Shown here in pieces: positions 25,438 through 34,411 of a DNA stretch of 64,000 nucleotides. Numbering within the stretch: position 1 is the first letter of the stretch; each line of letters opens with the position of its first letter. The stretch covers positions 1 through 64,000 of the forward strand of contig NZ_BAZR01000029.1 in NCBI RefSeq assembly GCF_001315105.1. The letters are read 5' to 3'. A program made the translations under genes and the position numbers. This stretch comes from Paenibacillus sp. JCM 10914. Lineage in GTDB: Bacteria > Bacillota > Bacilli > Paenibacillales > Paenibacillaceae. A model generated the notes under the pieces. The model had not been told where the DNA came from. It did not search any database and was given only the letters and a program-made list of their open reading frames with translations.

Positions 25438-25492
25438 TTGGCTCATATGCACGTGATTTAATTAATCGCGTTAACGTTCGGCTTCACTGTAT

Positions 25493-25876
25493 CTAACGTT
25501 GAAAGAACTCGATCCATTCTCCTTCTGGTCCATGAACGAAGAAGTAACGGTAGCCGTTAGGCAAAGAGACGATCTCCTCATCGACATGAGATACTTGAAG
25601 TTCTTGAACACGTGCGTGCTCGGCCTCGATGTCGTCGGTGCTGACTGCAAAATGATGCACGGTGCCTTCGGACGGGAGCGAGTCGCTATAACCTTGAATA
25701 AGTTCCACTTCGGTCTCATCACTGCCATTAAAACCAAGGAACGCTAACTGAAAGACACCGTTCGTATGGGTGAGCCGGTCCTTCAGTTCCAGACCGACAA
25801 CAGAGGTATAGAAAGCAATGGTTGCTTCAAGGTCACGAACCACTATACCGACATGATCCAATCTTTTTTGAGACAT
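25493..25876 (-). CDS. VOC superfamily (lactoylglutathione lyase-like) protein
   Basis: A 127-residue VOC protein resembling methylmalonyl-CoA epimerase/glyoxalase I relatives. First module: RLDHVGIVVRDLEATIAFY. Second: VHHFAVSTDDIEAE, then GPEGEWIEFFQR. Metal-ligand candidates are His7, Glu in ETEVELIQ, His in VHHFAV and Glu in WIEFF. AAAGGA lies 8 bases before the ATG at 25876; the frame extends to 26026 without a ribosome site. Divergent from the GGDEF gene. Substrate unknown. Confidence 0.86.
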   Translation of the reverse strand: MSQKRLDHVGIVVRDLEATIAFYTSVVGLELKDRLTHTNGVFQLAFLGFNGSDETEVELIQGYSDSLPSEGTVHHFAVSTDDIEAEHARVQELQVSHVDEEIVSLPNGYRYFFVHGPEGEWIEFFQR

Positions 25877-26089
25877 GGGATAACATCCTTTCCATATAAA
25901 CCGAGGTATGATAAGAAATATTATCATATTATTCCTATGAGTCAAGTTGGCTTTGAGAGTGAGATTTCCTGGACAGGCCATCTTTACTTTTGCTTGGGTA
26001 AAAAGTATCATGGGAAATGAAACCATTAATTCTTAAGTCCTAATTCATCATAAGTGAGCACGCTTACCTTTTGCCCGGGGGGAATGCTT

Positions 26090-27622
26090 ATGAGTAGATC
26101 TCCAACCGATTCGTTATGGATTCGACTCGCGATTCTGTACACATTCATTCAGACAATGGTTTCAATGTGGATGACGGATGCTTTATTGCTTCAACGCGCG
26201 TTGGTGATTATGGCCCCGTTAGCCGCTTGTGTGTATCTGGTCTGGGCAACTCGCCATCATGAAGCGCCGAATCGCACATTCTGGCTGCTAATCATCATGG
26301 GGTTGCTCTTGGACGCAGTGGCCAGATGGATCTCTTCCGGCAATGATGGAGTCGTATTGGCAGGACCATCGGAATGGAACGCTGAGAATATTCTCTGGAG
26401 CACTTCTGTTGTTATGTTTGCTGTCGCCATAATCTACTTATTCCGCCGTGCACAAGGCTTACTACGTGGTATGAGGTTTACGCTAGATATGGTTATAATC
26501 TGCGTTACATTCTTAACGGTGGGATGGGAGTACATGACCATACCCGAGCTAAGCGAAGGCGTGGTTCCAACCGTCTGGCGTGCGTTATGGATCGATATAC
26601 TGCATTTCGTGTGCATCTGCGTGCTTTTATTTTTTATATGGGTATTGTATTACAAAACCAAGCAGTTGACCAAACAGACCGCCTTATATTTGTGTCTGGG
26701 AGGAAGCTTCTATATAGCCGGAACCTTGCTACATATCTATTTAGGCGGATTCATGCATGTTGATATCGGTTCTTATTTGTATCCTTTACATAGTTTATCC
26801 GTATTTTTCGTGGCGCTTGCGGGAGGACAGCACATCCAGGCAAAAGAGAGATTACTGCAAGAGAGAAGGTCCAGGCCGCTAGGGACCCTGCTCGTTAAAT
26901 ATGTGCTTCCTTATAGCGTCCTCAGCTTCATGTTTGTGCTATTGGCCCAGCGGTTCGGAGGCTGGAACAGCCTGTTTACCGGTTTGTCGCTGTGCGTTGT
27001 CCTAATTCTGGTCCGGCAAGTGCTGATCCAGATCGAGAATGACCGGTTGCTTGAGCAGCTTCATTCGAGTTTTAAGCAGAGTGAGTCTTTGGCCCATCGT
27101 GATGATTTGACAGGTTTGTACAACCGCAGGTATTTTAATGCCCAGCTATCGAGGTCCCTGCATCGCGCCGACCGGGCCGGTTCAAGGGTTGCACTGCTGT
27201 ACATGGACCTGAATCGGTTCAAAAGCGTCAACGACCGCTATGGACATCGTACCGGCGATTTGTTGATCCAGAAGGTTGCGCAGCGACTTCAATCGCTCGA
27301 ATCCAAAGGGATTCTCGTGTCACGTCTTGGCGGAGATGAATTCACGGTGATGATATGCCCAGCAGGTGAAGACCAAGAGCTCATCTGGATGGCAGAGGAG
27401 ATCTGGATCTTGCTCAGCGAACCGTACGACTTGGAGGGACACGACATCCGTACTTCGCCCAGTATCGGCATCGCGGTCTATCCCGATCATGCGAAGAACG
27501 ACCAAGAACTGATTGGACGAGCGGACGCTGCGATGTATGCCGCGAAGGAACGGCATGCCCGTTGGCATTTCGATGTGGAGCAGACGATGATGCTGCAGTT
27601 GCTGGAGCAGAAGCTGGATTAA
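26090..27622 (+). CDS. Membrane-bound diguanylate cyclase (GGDEF)
   Basis: A 510-residue protein with about eight to nine N-terminal transmembrane helices (about 5-300), a short coiled linker and a C-terminal GGDEF domain. DDLTGLYNRRYF opens the domain. The active motif GGDEF is at about 414-418, so cyclic di-GMP synthesis is expected. The RxxD inhibitory site five residues before the motif is absent, so product inhibition through that site is unlikely. GGGGGGA lies 6-9 bases before ATG 26090. It is followed 198 bp later by an EAL gene, a synthesis/degradation pair. Confidence 0.9.
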   Translation: MSRSPTDSLWIRLAILYTFIQTMVSMWMTDALLLQRALVIMAPLAACVYLVWATRHHEAPNRTFWLLIIMGLLLDAVARWISSGNDGVVLAGPSEWNAENILWSTSVVMFAVAIIYLFRRAQGLLRGMRFTLDMVIICVTFLTVGWEYMTIPELSEGVVPTVWRALWIDILHFVCICVLLFFIWVLYYKTKQLTKQTALYLCLGGSFYIAGTLLHIYLGGFMHVDIGSYLYPLHSLSVFFVALAGGQHIQAKERLLQERRSRPLGTLLVKYVLPYSVLSFMFVLLAQRFGGWNSLFTGLSLCVVLILVRQVLIQIENDRLLEQLHSSFKQSESLAHRDDLTGLYNRRYFNAQLSRSLHRADRAGSRVALLYMDLNRFKSVNDRYGHRTGDLLIQKVAQRLQSLESKGILVSRLGGDEFTVMICPAGEDQELIWMAEEIWILLSEPYDLEGHDIRTSPSIGIAVYPDHAKNDQELIGRADAAMYAAKERHARWHFDVEQTMMLQLLEQKLD

Positions 27623-27820
27623 CCGGAATTAACAGACAAGTGTCGACAATAAGTTGTTAAGAGCAATATAAGTCGATTTTTGTCAGACTTTCTGCAAACT
27701 TTGCACGAATCTTGCGCAAGTGGTTATAACTTCGATATAAAATCCATAAAATGCAAAGAAATCATATTCAAAATGCCGATAAGAAGCTTAGTGAGAGCTA
27801 GCTTGCCAAGGAGGACGAAC

Positions 27821-28867
27821 ATGATTTGCGACAATTGCAGCACCTTTGAACCGATTGAGGAACAGGGGACCGTTCATATGAGACCTGCATGTAGTGAGCT
27901 ATCCGACATACTTGCGAAGAACGGCTACACGGTGCAAGAGAACGATGAAGGTTGTGCTGTGCAGTATATGGAACGTGCGGATCTGTTGGATATGGTACAG
28001 TGTCTGCAAGCACTTCCGCTACAGATTCGTCAATCGCTGTCTTTCTGTGTGACTGGCGGCACCGCTCCGCAGCCTCGGTATACATGGTCCTCTATGGAGA
28101 TGTTCAAACTGCAGGTGGAGCATTATGATATGGTCAACATTATTGTACATAAGCAGTTTACGAGCTATATGCAGCCTATTGTAGACTCGTTCGAGCAGAT
28201 TGTAGCGTATGAGTTTTTGCTGCGTCCGATTGAGGGAGGGGCAGCCTTCCAGCCGTATAAGCTGTTCGAAACGGCCAGAAAGACGGGGCTTCAAGCTTAT
28301 CTTGATCGAGCGGCGCGGACCTGCGCGATTGAGACCAGTGCGGAATGGCTTCCCACGGGTGTCAAACGCTTTGTGAATTTTCTTCCTTCGTCCATATATG
28401 ACGCACAAATGTGCCTCAGTCATACATTCCACACGATTGACAGACTCCATCTGGACCCGAGGGATTTCGTGTTTGAGGTAGTGGAGACCGAGCGCATTGA
28501 TGATGTGAAGCATTTGCAGTCTATTTTTGAAGTATATCGTAATCACGGTATTTCGGTGGCGATGGATGATGTGGGCGCGGGTTACTCCACATTGGAGCAG
28601 ATGATTCGGCTGAAGCCGGATTATGTAAAGATCGATCGGAGTTTGATCGATCATTGCGACGAGAACGCCGCACATCAGAAGCAGTTGGAGACGATTACGA
28701 AGGTAGCGCATGATTTTGGAGCGATGGTGTTGGCAGAAGGTATAGAAAGACGGGAAGAGTTTCATTTCTGCCGCGATATCGGCATTGAACTTTCGCAAGG
28801 ATATTTATTCGGGAAGCCGTCGGAGCGGCCGCCGCGCGATCCGCAGTCACAACTGATCTATAACTAG
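27821..28867 (+). CDS. EAL domain cyclic di-GMP phosphodiesterase
   Basis: A 348-residue soluble protein. The N-terminus has a Cys-x2-Cys pair (MICDNCS) and a small unknown region of about 115 residues. The EAL domain follows: YEFLLRP (EFL in place of EAL), FVNFLPS, EVVETERI, MDDVGAGYSTL, YVKIDRS, LAEGIE and LSQGYLFGKP. All metal and catalytic residues I can place (Glu, Asn, Glu, Asp-Asp, Lys, Glu, Gln) are present, so it should be active. AAGGAGG lies 7 bases before ATG; the frame to 27680 lacks a site. It ends at a good terminator. Confidence 0.9.
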   Translation: MICDNCSTFEPIEEQGTVHMRPACSELSDILAKNGYTVQENDEGCAVQYMERADLLDMVQCLQALPLQIRQSLSFCVTGGTAPQPRYTWSSMEMFKLQVEHYDMVNIIVHKQFTSYMQPIVDSFEQIVAYEFLLRPIEGGAAFQPYKLFETARKTGLQAYLDRAARTCAIETSAEWLPTGVKRFVNFLPSSIYDAQMCLSHTFHTIDRLHLDPRDFVFEVVETERIDDVKHLQSIFEVYRNHGISVAMDDVGAGYSTLEQMIRLKPDYVKIDRSLIDHCDENAAHQKQLETITKVAHDFGAMVLAEGIERREEFHFCRDIGIELSQGYLFGKPSERPPRDPQSQLIYN

Positions 28868-28892
28868 ACAGAGGTGTCGATTGCTAGAGAAG

Positions 28893-28930
28893 TGAAACTG
28901 ACCCTTCGTCAACATAGAGGGGTCAGTTTT
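28893..28930 (+). terminator. Intrinsic terminator of the EAL gene
   Basis: AAACTGACCC (28895-28904) pairs with GGGTCAGTTT (28919-28928), ending in TTTTG. Confidence 0.82.
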
Positions 28931-28982
28931 GTTATATATAAGCCTTATGTGTAGAGAAACGGGGCCGTCTCAGAAGTAAGGT

Positions 28983-29428
28983 TCAATTGCTCTTGAAACA
29001 GCTAGATGTGGAAGTAGCTTCGATGGTTGCGAACAAGGTCTGGACTTTTTTTTGGAGCTTCGCTTTGTGCTTAACGGCCGCTTTGCCCCAGATGCCAGAA
29101 CCTGAAGTACACACGTAAACATTCTCACGGACCGTTGTGGCCATCTGACGAGAGGAGTAGATGCTGGGTGTAGGTGTAGAGGATGATTTTGGTGATCATT
29201 TTGGATGGTAACTGTCTCGCCCACCGCCAGGGTAGACGGCTGAAAAGATGCGGTCGTCCAAGCGTTTAACCACTTCGTTGACCACACTGACGAGATGATG
29301 TGGAGGAATATCGTCCTCCAGATCCATTGGCAGATGAAATTGGTCCATGCTATATGGAATGTACAAAGAAACCGTTCCTTTCGTCAATGGTGGGTAGCAC
29401 TTCCATTTTACCAAAGAACGGTTTCTTT
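28983..29428 (-). mobile_element. IS1182-family transposase remnant
   Basis: A degraded transposase. From TTG 29414 the start reads VKWKCYPPLTKGTVSLYIPY and PYSMDQFHLPMDLEDDIPPH, then RIFSAVYPGGGRDSYHPK, the N-terminus of IS1182-type transposases. After two frame changes it continues as IYSSRQMATTVRENVY and jumps straight to SGIWGKAAVKHKAKLQKKV, which lies much further on in intact copies. So an internal deletion and the loss of the C-terminal half are evident. An inverted repeat AAAGAAACCGTTC (29365-29377) and GAACGGTTTCTTT (29416-29428) flanks the start. Not functional. Confidence 0.83.
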
Positions 29429-29465
29429 GCGTCTTAAAAAGTAGAGCATCTGCACAGCGCAGCGG

Positions 29466-29583
29466 AGAGGACGAATCGATTCCGGACAAGCGAGAGCGGT
29501 CGCCTTTGCTCTCACATTTCATCCTTGCCTAGAACCATTCCAAGAAATGTGAGAGCAACAGCGAGGGGAGGAACGATTCGTAC
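29466..29583. repeat. Long imperfect inverted repeat, MITE-like
   Basis: Core arms TTGCTCTCACATTTC (29506-29520) and GAAATGTGAGAGCAA (29544-29558) are perfect with a 23-nt centre. Outer arms ACGAATCGATTCC (29471-29483) and GGAACGATTCGT (29571-29582) pair with one mismatch. It has no coding potential and lies next to the IS1182 remnant. Confidence 0.65.
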
Positions 29584-29603
29584 GCGGAGCGTCTCCCAGC
29601 AGC

Positions 29604-29645
29604 AAAGGGCATCTCGCAAGATCTAAGATCTTTTGGGACACCCTT
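29604..29645. repeat. Dispersed hairpin repeat, copy 1
   Basis: AAAGGGCATCTCGCAAGATC is followed by TA and a complementary arm GATCTTTTGGGACACCCTT. A near copy lies at 48823-48862. It could act as a terminator for the maltose phosphorylase gene, whose stop is 17 bp away. Confidence 0.7.
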
Positions 29646-29661
29646 GTTGTTTGCAGCAAGC

Positions 29662-31968
29662 TTATCGGGCCGACTTGATCTCGCCCAGAGCGTCCATTGC
29701 ATACTCCTTACCGTTTACATTCAGCTCGACAGACGTATCTGTCTCGTTGACGATCAGGATTTCTTTGTCCGTGACATTGACCTTCAAGCGAGCTCCACGG
29801 AACATCACTTTGAAGGAGAAGGAGGTCCAGTGTCCAGGTACGAAAGGGTTGAGATGCAGCACGCCATCCTTCACGCGCAAGCCACCGAAGCCATGCACGA
29901 CCGACATCCAGGTGCCCGCCATGCTCGTGGTATGGCAACCGTCCTCGGTATCGTTGTTGTAGTTGTCCAGATCGAGCCGGGCTGTACGGAGGTACATCTC
30001 GTACGCCTTTTCCTGATAGCCAAGCTCGCATGCGAGAATCGAGTGGACGCAAGGCGAGAGGGAGGACTCGTGTACGGTAAACGGCTCGTAGAAGTCGAAA
30101 TTCCGTTTCTTGGTCTCCAGATCGTACTGATCGCCCAAGAAGAACAACCCTTGCAGCACGTCAGCTTGTTTAATATAGACCGAACGCAGAATGCGGTCCC
30201 AAGACCAGTTCTGATTCAGCGGTAGCTGTACGGGGTCAAGATCCTTGACGGGGATCAATTCCTTGTTCAGGAAGCCGTCCTGTTGCAGGAATACGCCGCG
30301 TTCGGGATCTTCCGGATAGTACATTTTACTGATGATATCCTGCCATTTGGATGTTTCGGTCTCCAGCAGCTCCAGATGACGGATGAGATCGGCGTAGCGG
30401 TCTTCCTCATTCTCTTTCACATAATTTAGCACATCCAGCGTATATTCCATGGTCCAGCTAGCGATGCGGTTCGTGTACCAGTTGTTGTTCACATTGTTCT
30501 CGTACTCGTTGGGCCCAGTTACCCCCAGCATCATATACTGGTCGTTCGCGGGTACGTAATTGACGCGCTCTTCCCAGAAGCGGGAGATTTCGACCAGCAC
30601 CTCAAGCCCATATTCAGCCAGGTATGCGAAGTCACCGGTGTAGTTCACGTAGTTATAAATGGCGTAGGCAATCGCACCGTTGCGATGAATTTCTTCAAAC
30701 GTAATCTCCCATTCATTGTGGCACTCTTCACCGTTCATCGTTACCATCGGATAGAGTGCGCCTTTGGTGAAGCCGAGCTTCTTGGCGTTCTCCTTCGCTT
30801 TTTCCAGATGCTTGTAGCGATAGATGAGCAGGTTGCGCGAGATGCTGGCGTCCGCGGTGCTGAGGTAGAACGGCAGACAGTAAGCCTCGGTATCCCAATA
30901 CGTGCTGCCGCCGTATTTTTCTCCGGTGAAGCCCTTAGGTCCAATGTTCAGACGATCATCCTCGCCGCTATAGGTTTGGTTCAATTGGAAAATGTTAAAC
31001 CGGATCGCCTGCTGCGCCGCCACGTCGCCGCCAATGACGATATCGCTTTCCTTCCACTTGTCGCCCCACGCTTGTGACTGTTCCTGAAGCAGCGACTCGA
31101 ATCCCGTCTCTACCGCAGGCGCCAATACGGCACGTGCCGCATTCAGCAGTTCGCCAAGCCCATGATTGCGAGAGGTGACATTGGCTACGTACTTGTAGAT
31201 CGTAACGATTTCACCTTCGGATGCGTTAACGGTAAGTCGGTTCGCCGCATACTTTTCCTGCTCGATCAGTTCTACGGCTTGCAGGTCAAGCTTCTCGCCG
31301 TTCTTGAGAATGTCATAGGACATCACGGAAGTGAGATGGAAGTCAAGCTTCTTGGTCTTTACGGTCAGTGCGGCAGAACCGGGTGCTGTCTCCTTGAACA
31401 CTTCCAGCCAGAACTTCTCGTCATAGTTGGAATCCTTGTTCTTTACATCACCGTCGAGGTAAGGCGTGATGGTTAGTTTACCGGCAAAATTGAGTGGTGT
31501 CACCGCATAGCGGATCGCTCCAATCTCATGGCGCACCATGCTGACAAACCGGATGGCTTCCACGCGAATCTGCTTGCCGTCTTCCAATTCGGCCGTAAAT
31601 TGACGGGACAGGACTCCTTCCTTCATATTGAGTTCACGTACGAAATCCTTCACGGTACACTGAGCAAGATCAAGCGGAGTACCGTCGATATCTATCTGGA
31701 TGCCGATCCAGTTCGTGCTGTTCAGCACCTTGGCAAAATACTCCGGGTAACCGTTCTTCCACCAGCCGACCCGGGTCTTGTCAGGGTAGTATACCCCAGC
31801 CATATAACTGCCTTGGAGGGAGTTGCCGCTGTAAGTCTCTTCGAAATTCGCACGCTGGCCCATAAATCCGTTGCCAATGCTGAAGACGCTCTCGGAGATT
31901 TCGTGTGTATGAGGATCAAAGCCTTCTTCAATAATCGACCATTCATCAAGCTTTAAATATGGTTTCAC
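29662..31968 (-). CDS. Maltose phosphorylase (GH65)
   Basis: A 768-residue glycoside hydrolase family 65 phosphorylase, cytosolic. It converts maltose plus phosphate to glucose plus beta-glucose-1-phosphate. FSIGNGFMGQRANFEE marks the N-terminal domain. GEKYGGSTYWDTEAY and MNGEECHNEWEITFEEIH lie in the (alpha/alpha)6 barrel. The catalytic acid Glu is in GVTGPNEYENNVNNNWYTN, as in known maltose phosphorylases; kojibiose or trehalose phosphorylase is less likely. Start is GTG with AAAGGAG 10 bases upstream. It follows pgmB by 60 bp in one operon under LacI-type control. Confidence 0.92.
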   Translation of the reverse strand: MKPYLKLDEWSIIEEGFDPHTHEISESVFSIGNGFMGQRANFEETYSGNSLQGSYMAGVYYPDKTRVGWWKNGYPEYFAKVLNSTNWIGIQIDIDGTPLDLAQCTVKDFVRELNMKEGVLSRQFTAELEDGKQIRVEAIRFVSMVRHEIGAIRYAVTPLNFAGKLTITPYLDGDVKNKDSNYDEKFWLEVFKETAPGSAALTVKTKKLDFHLTSVMSYDILKNGEKLDLQAVELIEQEKYAANRLTVNASEGEIVTIYKYVANVTSRNHGLGELLNAARAVLAPAVETGFESLLQEQSQAWGDKWKESDIVIGGDVAAQQAIRFNIFQLNQTYSGEDDRLNIGPKGFTGEKYGGSTYWDTEAYCLPFYLSTADASISRNLLIYRYKHLEKAKENAKKLGFTKGALYPMVTMNGEECHNEWEITFEEIHRNGAIAYAIYNYVNYTGDFAYLAEYGLEVLVEISRFWEERVNYVPANDQYMMLGVTGPNEYENNVNNNWYTNRIASWTMEYTLDVLNYVKENEEDRYADLIRHLELLETETSKWQDIISKMYYPEDPERGVFLQQDGFLNKELIPVKDLDPVQLPLNQNWSWDRILRSVYIKQADVLQGLFFLGDQYDLETKKRNFDFYEPFTVHESSLSPCVHSILACELGYQEKAYEMYLRTARLDLDNYNNDTEDGCHTTSMAGTWMSVVHGFGGLRVKDGVLHLNPFVPGHWTSFSFKVMFRGARLKVNVTDKEILIVNETDTSVELNVNGKEYAMDALGEIKSAR

Positions 31969-32028
31969 AATCCATCAACTCCTTTAATCTTAGAAAAAAT
32001 AGGGGGGTCATTCTATGGGATGATGCTG

Positions 32029-32678
32029 CTAAAGGGTTAGCAGACGGTCCACCGTAATATCCTTGAGGGAGGACACAATCAGGTTGGCGCGCCCCAGCGT
32101 CTGAGGCGAACCAATACCGACACTGCGCATGCCCGCACGAATCGCCGCTTCAATGCCGGCTTCGGCATCCTCGAACACCACGCAGGCCGTGGGTTCAACT
32201 CCAAGTTCCCGGGCACCCATCGTGAACACCTCCGGGTCAGGCTTGGCTTGACTGGTCTTGGTGCCATCGATGATCGCATCGAAATAGGGGGTGAGTCCGG
32301 TGTTGTGGAGAATGAGCATTGCGTTCTTGCTGGCAGAGCCGAGCGCCACTTGGATGCCGGCAGCTTCAAGGCTTGAATGAACTCCAGAGCACCAGGCAGT
32401 ATCTCGGACGCATCCATGGTGGAAATGTACTCGACGTACCAGGCGTTTTTCTTATCGGCAAGCATGAGCTTGGTGTGCTCATCGAGCGTAATGCCGCCGA
32501 TCTCTAGCAGGATGTCCAGGGAGGCCATTCGGCTGACTCCTTTTAACCTTTCGTTGTCCTGCTCTGTGAAGGAGAAGCCGAGCTCTTCGGCAAGGCGCTT
32601 CCAGGCAATGTAGTGATACTTGGCGGTGTCCACGAGAACGCCGTCAAGATCGAATAAACATGTGGATACAGATGACAT
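32029..32678 (-). pseudogene. pgmB: Beta-phosphoglucomutase, frameshifted
   Basis: A HAD-superfamily enzyme that turns beta-glucose-1-phosphate into glucose-6-phosphate. The nucleophile motif FDLDGVLVDTAKYH (about 8-21) and cap sequence RLKGVSRMASLDILLE are diagnostic. The frame breaks near 32364, where AAGGCTGCC is read as AAGCTGCC. The other frame then gives AAGIQVALGSASKNAM, KPDPEVF and VVFEDAEAGIEAA to the stop at 32029. Repaired length is about 216 residues, normal for PgmB. RBS GGAGG is 6 bases before ATG. Likely a one-base sequencing loss. Confidence 0.9.
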
Positions 32679-32701
32679 GATAAACCTCCATCAATTCTTG
32701 T

Positions 32702-32713
32702 GCAAACGTTTGA
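32702..32713. promoter_or_regulatory. LacI/MalR-type operator before pgmB
   Basis: Perfect 10-bp palindrome CAAACGTTTG (32703-32712), 25-34 bp upstream of the pgmB start. The same motif stands before the amylase gene at 34331-34340. Binding by the adjacent LacI-family repressor is the natural inference. Confidence 0.75.
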
Positions 32714-32726
32714 ATTAAATCGTAAA

Positions 32727-32758
32727 AATAAAGGAAGCACCGCAATGCTTCTTTATTT
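32727..32758 (-). terminator. Intrinsic terminator of the LacI-family gene
   Basis: AAATAAAGGAAGCA and TGCTTCTTTATTT form a stem with one mismatch and a 6-nt loop. T-rich sequence follows on the minus strand, separating lacI from the pgmB promoter. Confidence 0.75.
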
Positions 32759-32799
32759 ATGGAATCGTACGGCAGGGTCGTAATCCAGTTAACCAGGCG

Positions 32800-33831
32800 T
32801 TACTTCGGCGGTGCAAACATAGAGGACTCACGGGTCATCAATCGATGCGGGATGATATAACGGTTAGGTAGCACCGCATTCTCATCGTTGCGTATCGCCT
32901 GGATCAGCGCCTGTGAGGCGGTGTAACCCAAGTTATAGATGCCGATATCTACACTGCTAAGCGGCGGTGTGGACAGCTCCGTGAGCGAAATGTTATTGAA
33001 GCTGATAATCGATACATCCTCCGGAACTTTATATCCAAGCTCATGCAATCCCCGCAGCACACCAAAGGCAACAATATCATCTACGATGACAAGCGCAGTC
33101 GGGCGCTCCGGCAAGTTCATGAAAAAGGACATGGCTCGATAACCGCTCTCCTGCAGGAACTCGCCTTCTACAATCCACTCCTTGCGCATCTCAAGATTCG
33201 CATCGGCGAGCGCTTTGCGGTAACCCTTCATCCGATCCTGGGATACGATCAGATTGGGAGGGCCGCTAACAAAGCCGATTCGCTTGTGCCCGAGGGAGAT
33301 CAGATGCTTGGTTGCATCATAAGCAGCCTGTATGTTGTCGGTGTCGACCGACAATATATCCGGATACTTCTCGCTTCGACCGACAAGCACGAAGGGGTAG
33401 TTATTCGCCTTGAGAAAATCGACGACCTGATCATCTTGTCTGGAGTAGAGCAGGATAGCACCATCTACCCGGCGGCCATTGAGAAGTCGCGATATTGCAG
33501 CGACTTCTTCCTGTTCCGTGCCTCCGGAGCTAAGGACAACATCATAGCCGGAGCGGTTCGCTTGAGTAACAATACCGCGAATCAACTCCATGAAGAAGAG
33601 GTTGAGAAACAGCTCCTCTGCCGGCTTCGGCAGAATGACACAGATGCTCTCCGTGGTCTTGGAGACAAGACTCTTAGCCATGATATTCGGATGGTAACCC
33701 ATCTCATCCATGATCTCTTTCACTTTGCGTGATGTTTCGCGGCTGATTCTAGGGTGATTGGACAGTACGCGTGAGACAGTTGAGGGGGATACCCCTGCAC
33801 GTTTAGCAACATCTTTAATCGTTACAGCCAT
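32800..33831 (-). CDS. LacI family transcriptional repressor (MalR-like)
   Basis: A 343-residue repressor. Helix-turn-helix VTIKDVAKRAGVSPSTVSRV is at 3-22 with the hinge helix near 50-60 (NIMAKSLVS). A periplasmic-binding-like sensor domain follows, with GSIDTD-type sugar-contact features such as SVDTDNIQAAY and VIVDDIVAFGVLRGL. It lies between the pgmB/GH65 operon and the divergent amylase gene, and CAAACGTTTG-type sites occur in both promoters. It should repress both until maltose or maltodextrin binds. It has its own terminator at 32727-32758. Confidence 0.92.
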   Translation of the reverse strand: MAVTIKDVAKRAGVSPSTVSRVLSNHPRISRETSRKVKEIMDEMGYHPNIMAKSLVSKTTESICVILPKPAEELFLNLFFMELIRGIVTQANRSGYDVVLSSGGTEQEEVAAISRLLNGRRVDGAILLYSRQDDQVVDFLKANNYPFVLVGRSEKYPDILSVDTDNIQAAYDATKHLISLGHKRIGFVSGPPNLIVSQDRMKGYRKALADANLEMRKEWIVEGEFLQESGYRAMSFFMNLPERPTALVIVDDIVAFGVLRGLHELGYKVPEDVSIISFNNISLTELSTPPLSSVDIGIYNLGYTASQALIQAIRNDENAVLPNRYIIPHRLMTRESSMFAPPK

Positions 33832-33846
33832 ATAGGACCTCCAGTG

Positions 33847-33858
33847 GAACCGTTTGCG
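33847..33858. promoter_or_regulatory. LacI-type half-conserved operator before lacI
   Basis: AACCGTTTGCG (33848-33858) lies 17 bp before the start of the LacI-family gene and matches the central CGTTTG of the palindromic sites. Possible autoregulation. Confidence 0.5.
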
Positions 33859-34016
33859 TATTATTTGAAAATAAGATAGAACCGACGCGGTCTCTTCTTA
33901 TCAGATGAAGATCAATCTTTGCTGGCACGGTTTCGCTTTTATTTGTCTCATGGTGAGCCGGCGAGAGTGTAAATATGCGAAGAATCGCAGGATTCTAGCC
34001 GCTTGGGTCCACCATG

Positions 34017-34030
34017 TTAAACGGTTTCAC
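34017..34030. promoter_or_regulatory. LacI-type operator variant
   Basis: TTAAACGGTTTCAC (34017-34030), a near-palindrome of the AAACG-GTTT kind in the lacI-amylase intergenic region. It also fits a loose catabolite-responsive element. Confidence 0.45.
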
Positions 34031-34191
34031 ACTGCTATATTAACGTTAATTGCAAGGGTTGTAAATACGTATCCAAGTCAGCTGAGCGCATTTATTCACA
34101 AATGTTATTAAATAAAAGAAAAGATTAGAAAAATCGAGAAAGCGGGATATAATTGCGCAAAAAATCCGGAAAACAGCTTATTACGACATTG

Positions 34192-34229
34192 TGCAAACGG
34201 TTTAACAAATGCGACAAGTGAGTTATGAT
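34192..34229 (+). promoter_or_regulatory. Amylase promoter with overlapping operator
   Basis: TTTAAC (34201-34206) and TATGAT (34224-34229) are spaced by 17 bp and fit a sigma-A promoter. The site GCAAACGGTTTAAC (34192-34205) covers the -35 box, so a bound LacI-type repressor would block polymerase. Confidence 0.6.
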
Positions 34230-34233
34230 ATAG

Positions 34234-34272
34234 TTACCTCGAATTGGATATAGGATAAGAAATTCGAGGTAA
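34234..34272 (+). repeat. Perfect 12-bp inverted repeat in the amylase leader
   Basis: TTACCTCGAATT (34234-34245), 15 nt, AATTCGAGGTAA (34261-34272), just downstream of the predicted promoter. No T run follows, so it is an RNA hairpin or protein site rather than a terminator. Nothing else is seen in 33832-34411 beyond the listed operators. Confidence 0.7.
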
Positions 34273-34329
34273 TCCGTAAACTTTTAATGATTTGTAACCG
34301 CTTAATTTACAGTTTAAGGATGTTATTAT

Positions 34330-34343
34330 ACAAACGTTTGCGC
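34330..34343. promoter_or_regulatory. LacI/MalR-type operator in the amylase leader
   Basis: Perfect palindrome CAAACGTTTG (34331-34340), 72 bp before the amylase start and about 125 bp from the promoter-overlapping site. Paired sites at this distance allow DNA looping. Confidence 0.7.
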
Positions 34344-34411
34344 TTTAATATGACGTGAAAATACATAGAGTATATGCGGTACATCGATATATAGTAACAG
34401 GAGGATTCTAC

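Noticed and set aside
28019..28798. 259-codon minus-strand frame
   Set aside because: Antisense shadow of the EAL gene, where all catalytic residues are in the plus frame.
33905..34111. 68-codon frame in the lacI-amylase gap
   Set aside because: No ribosome site, spans an operator-like site, and composition does not look coding.
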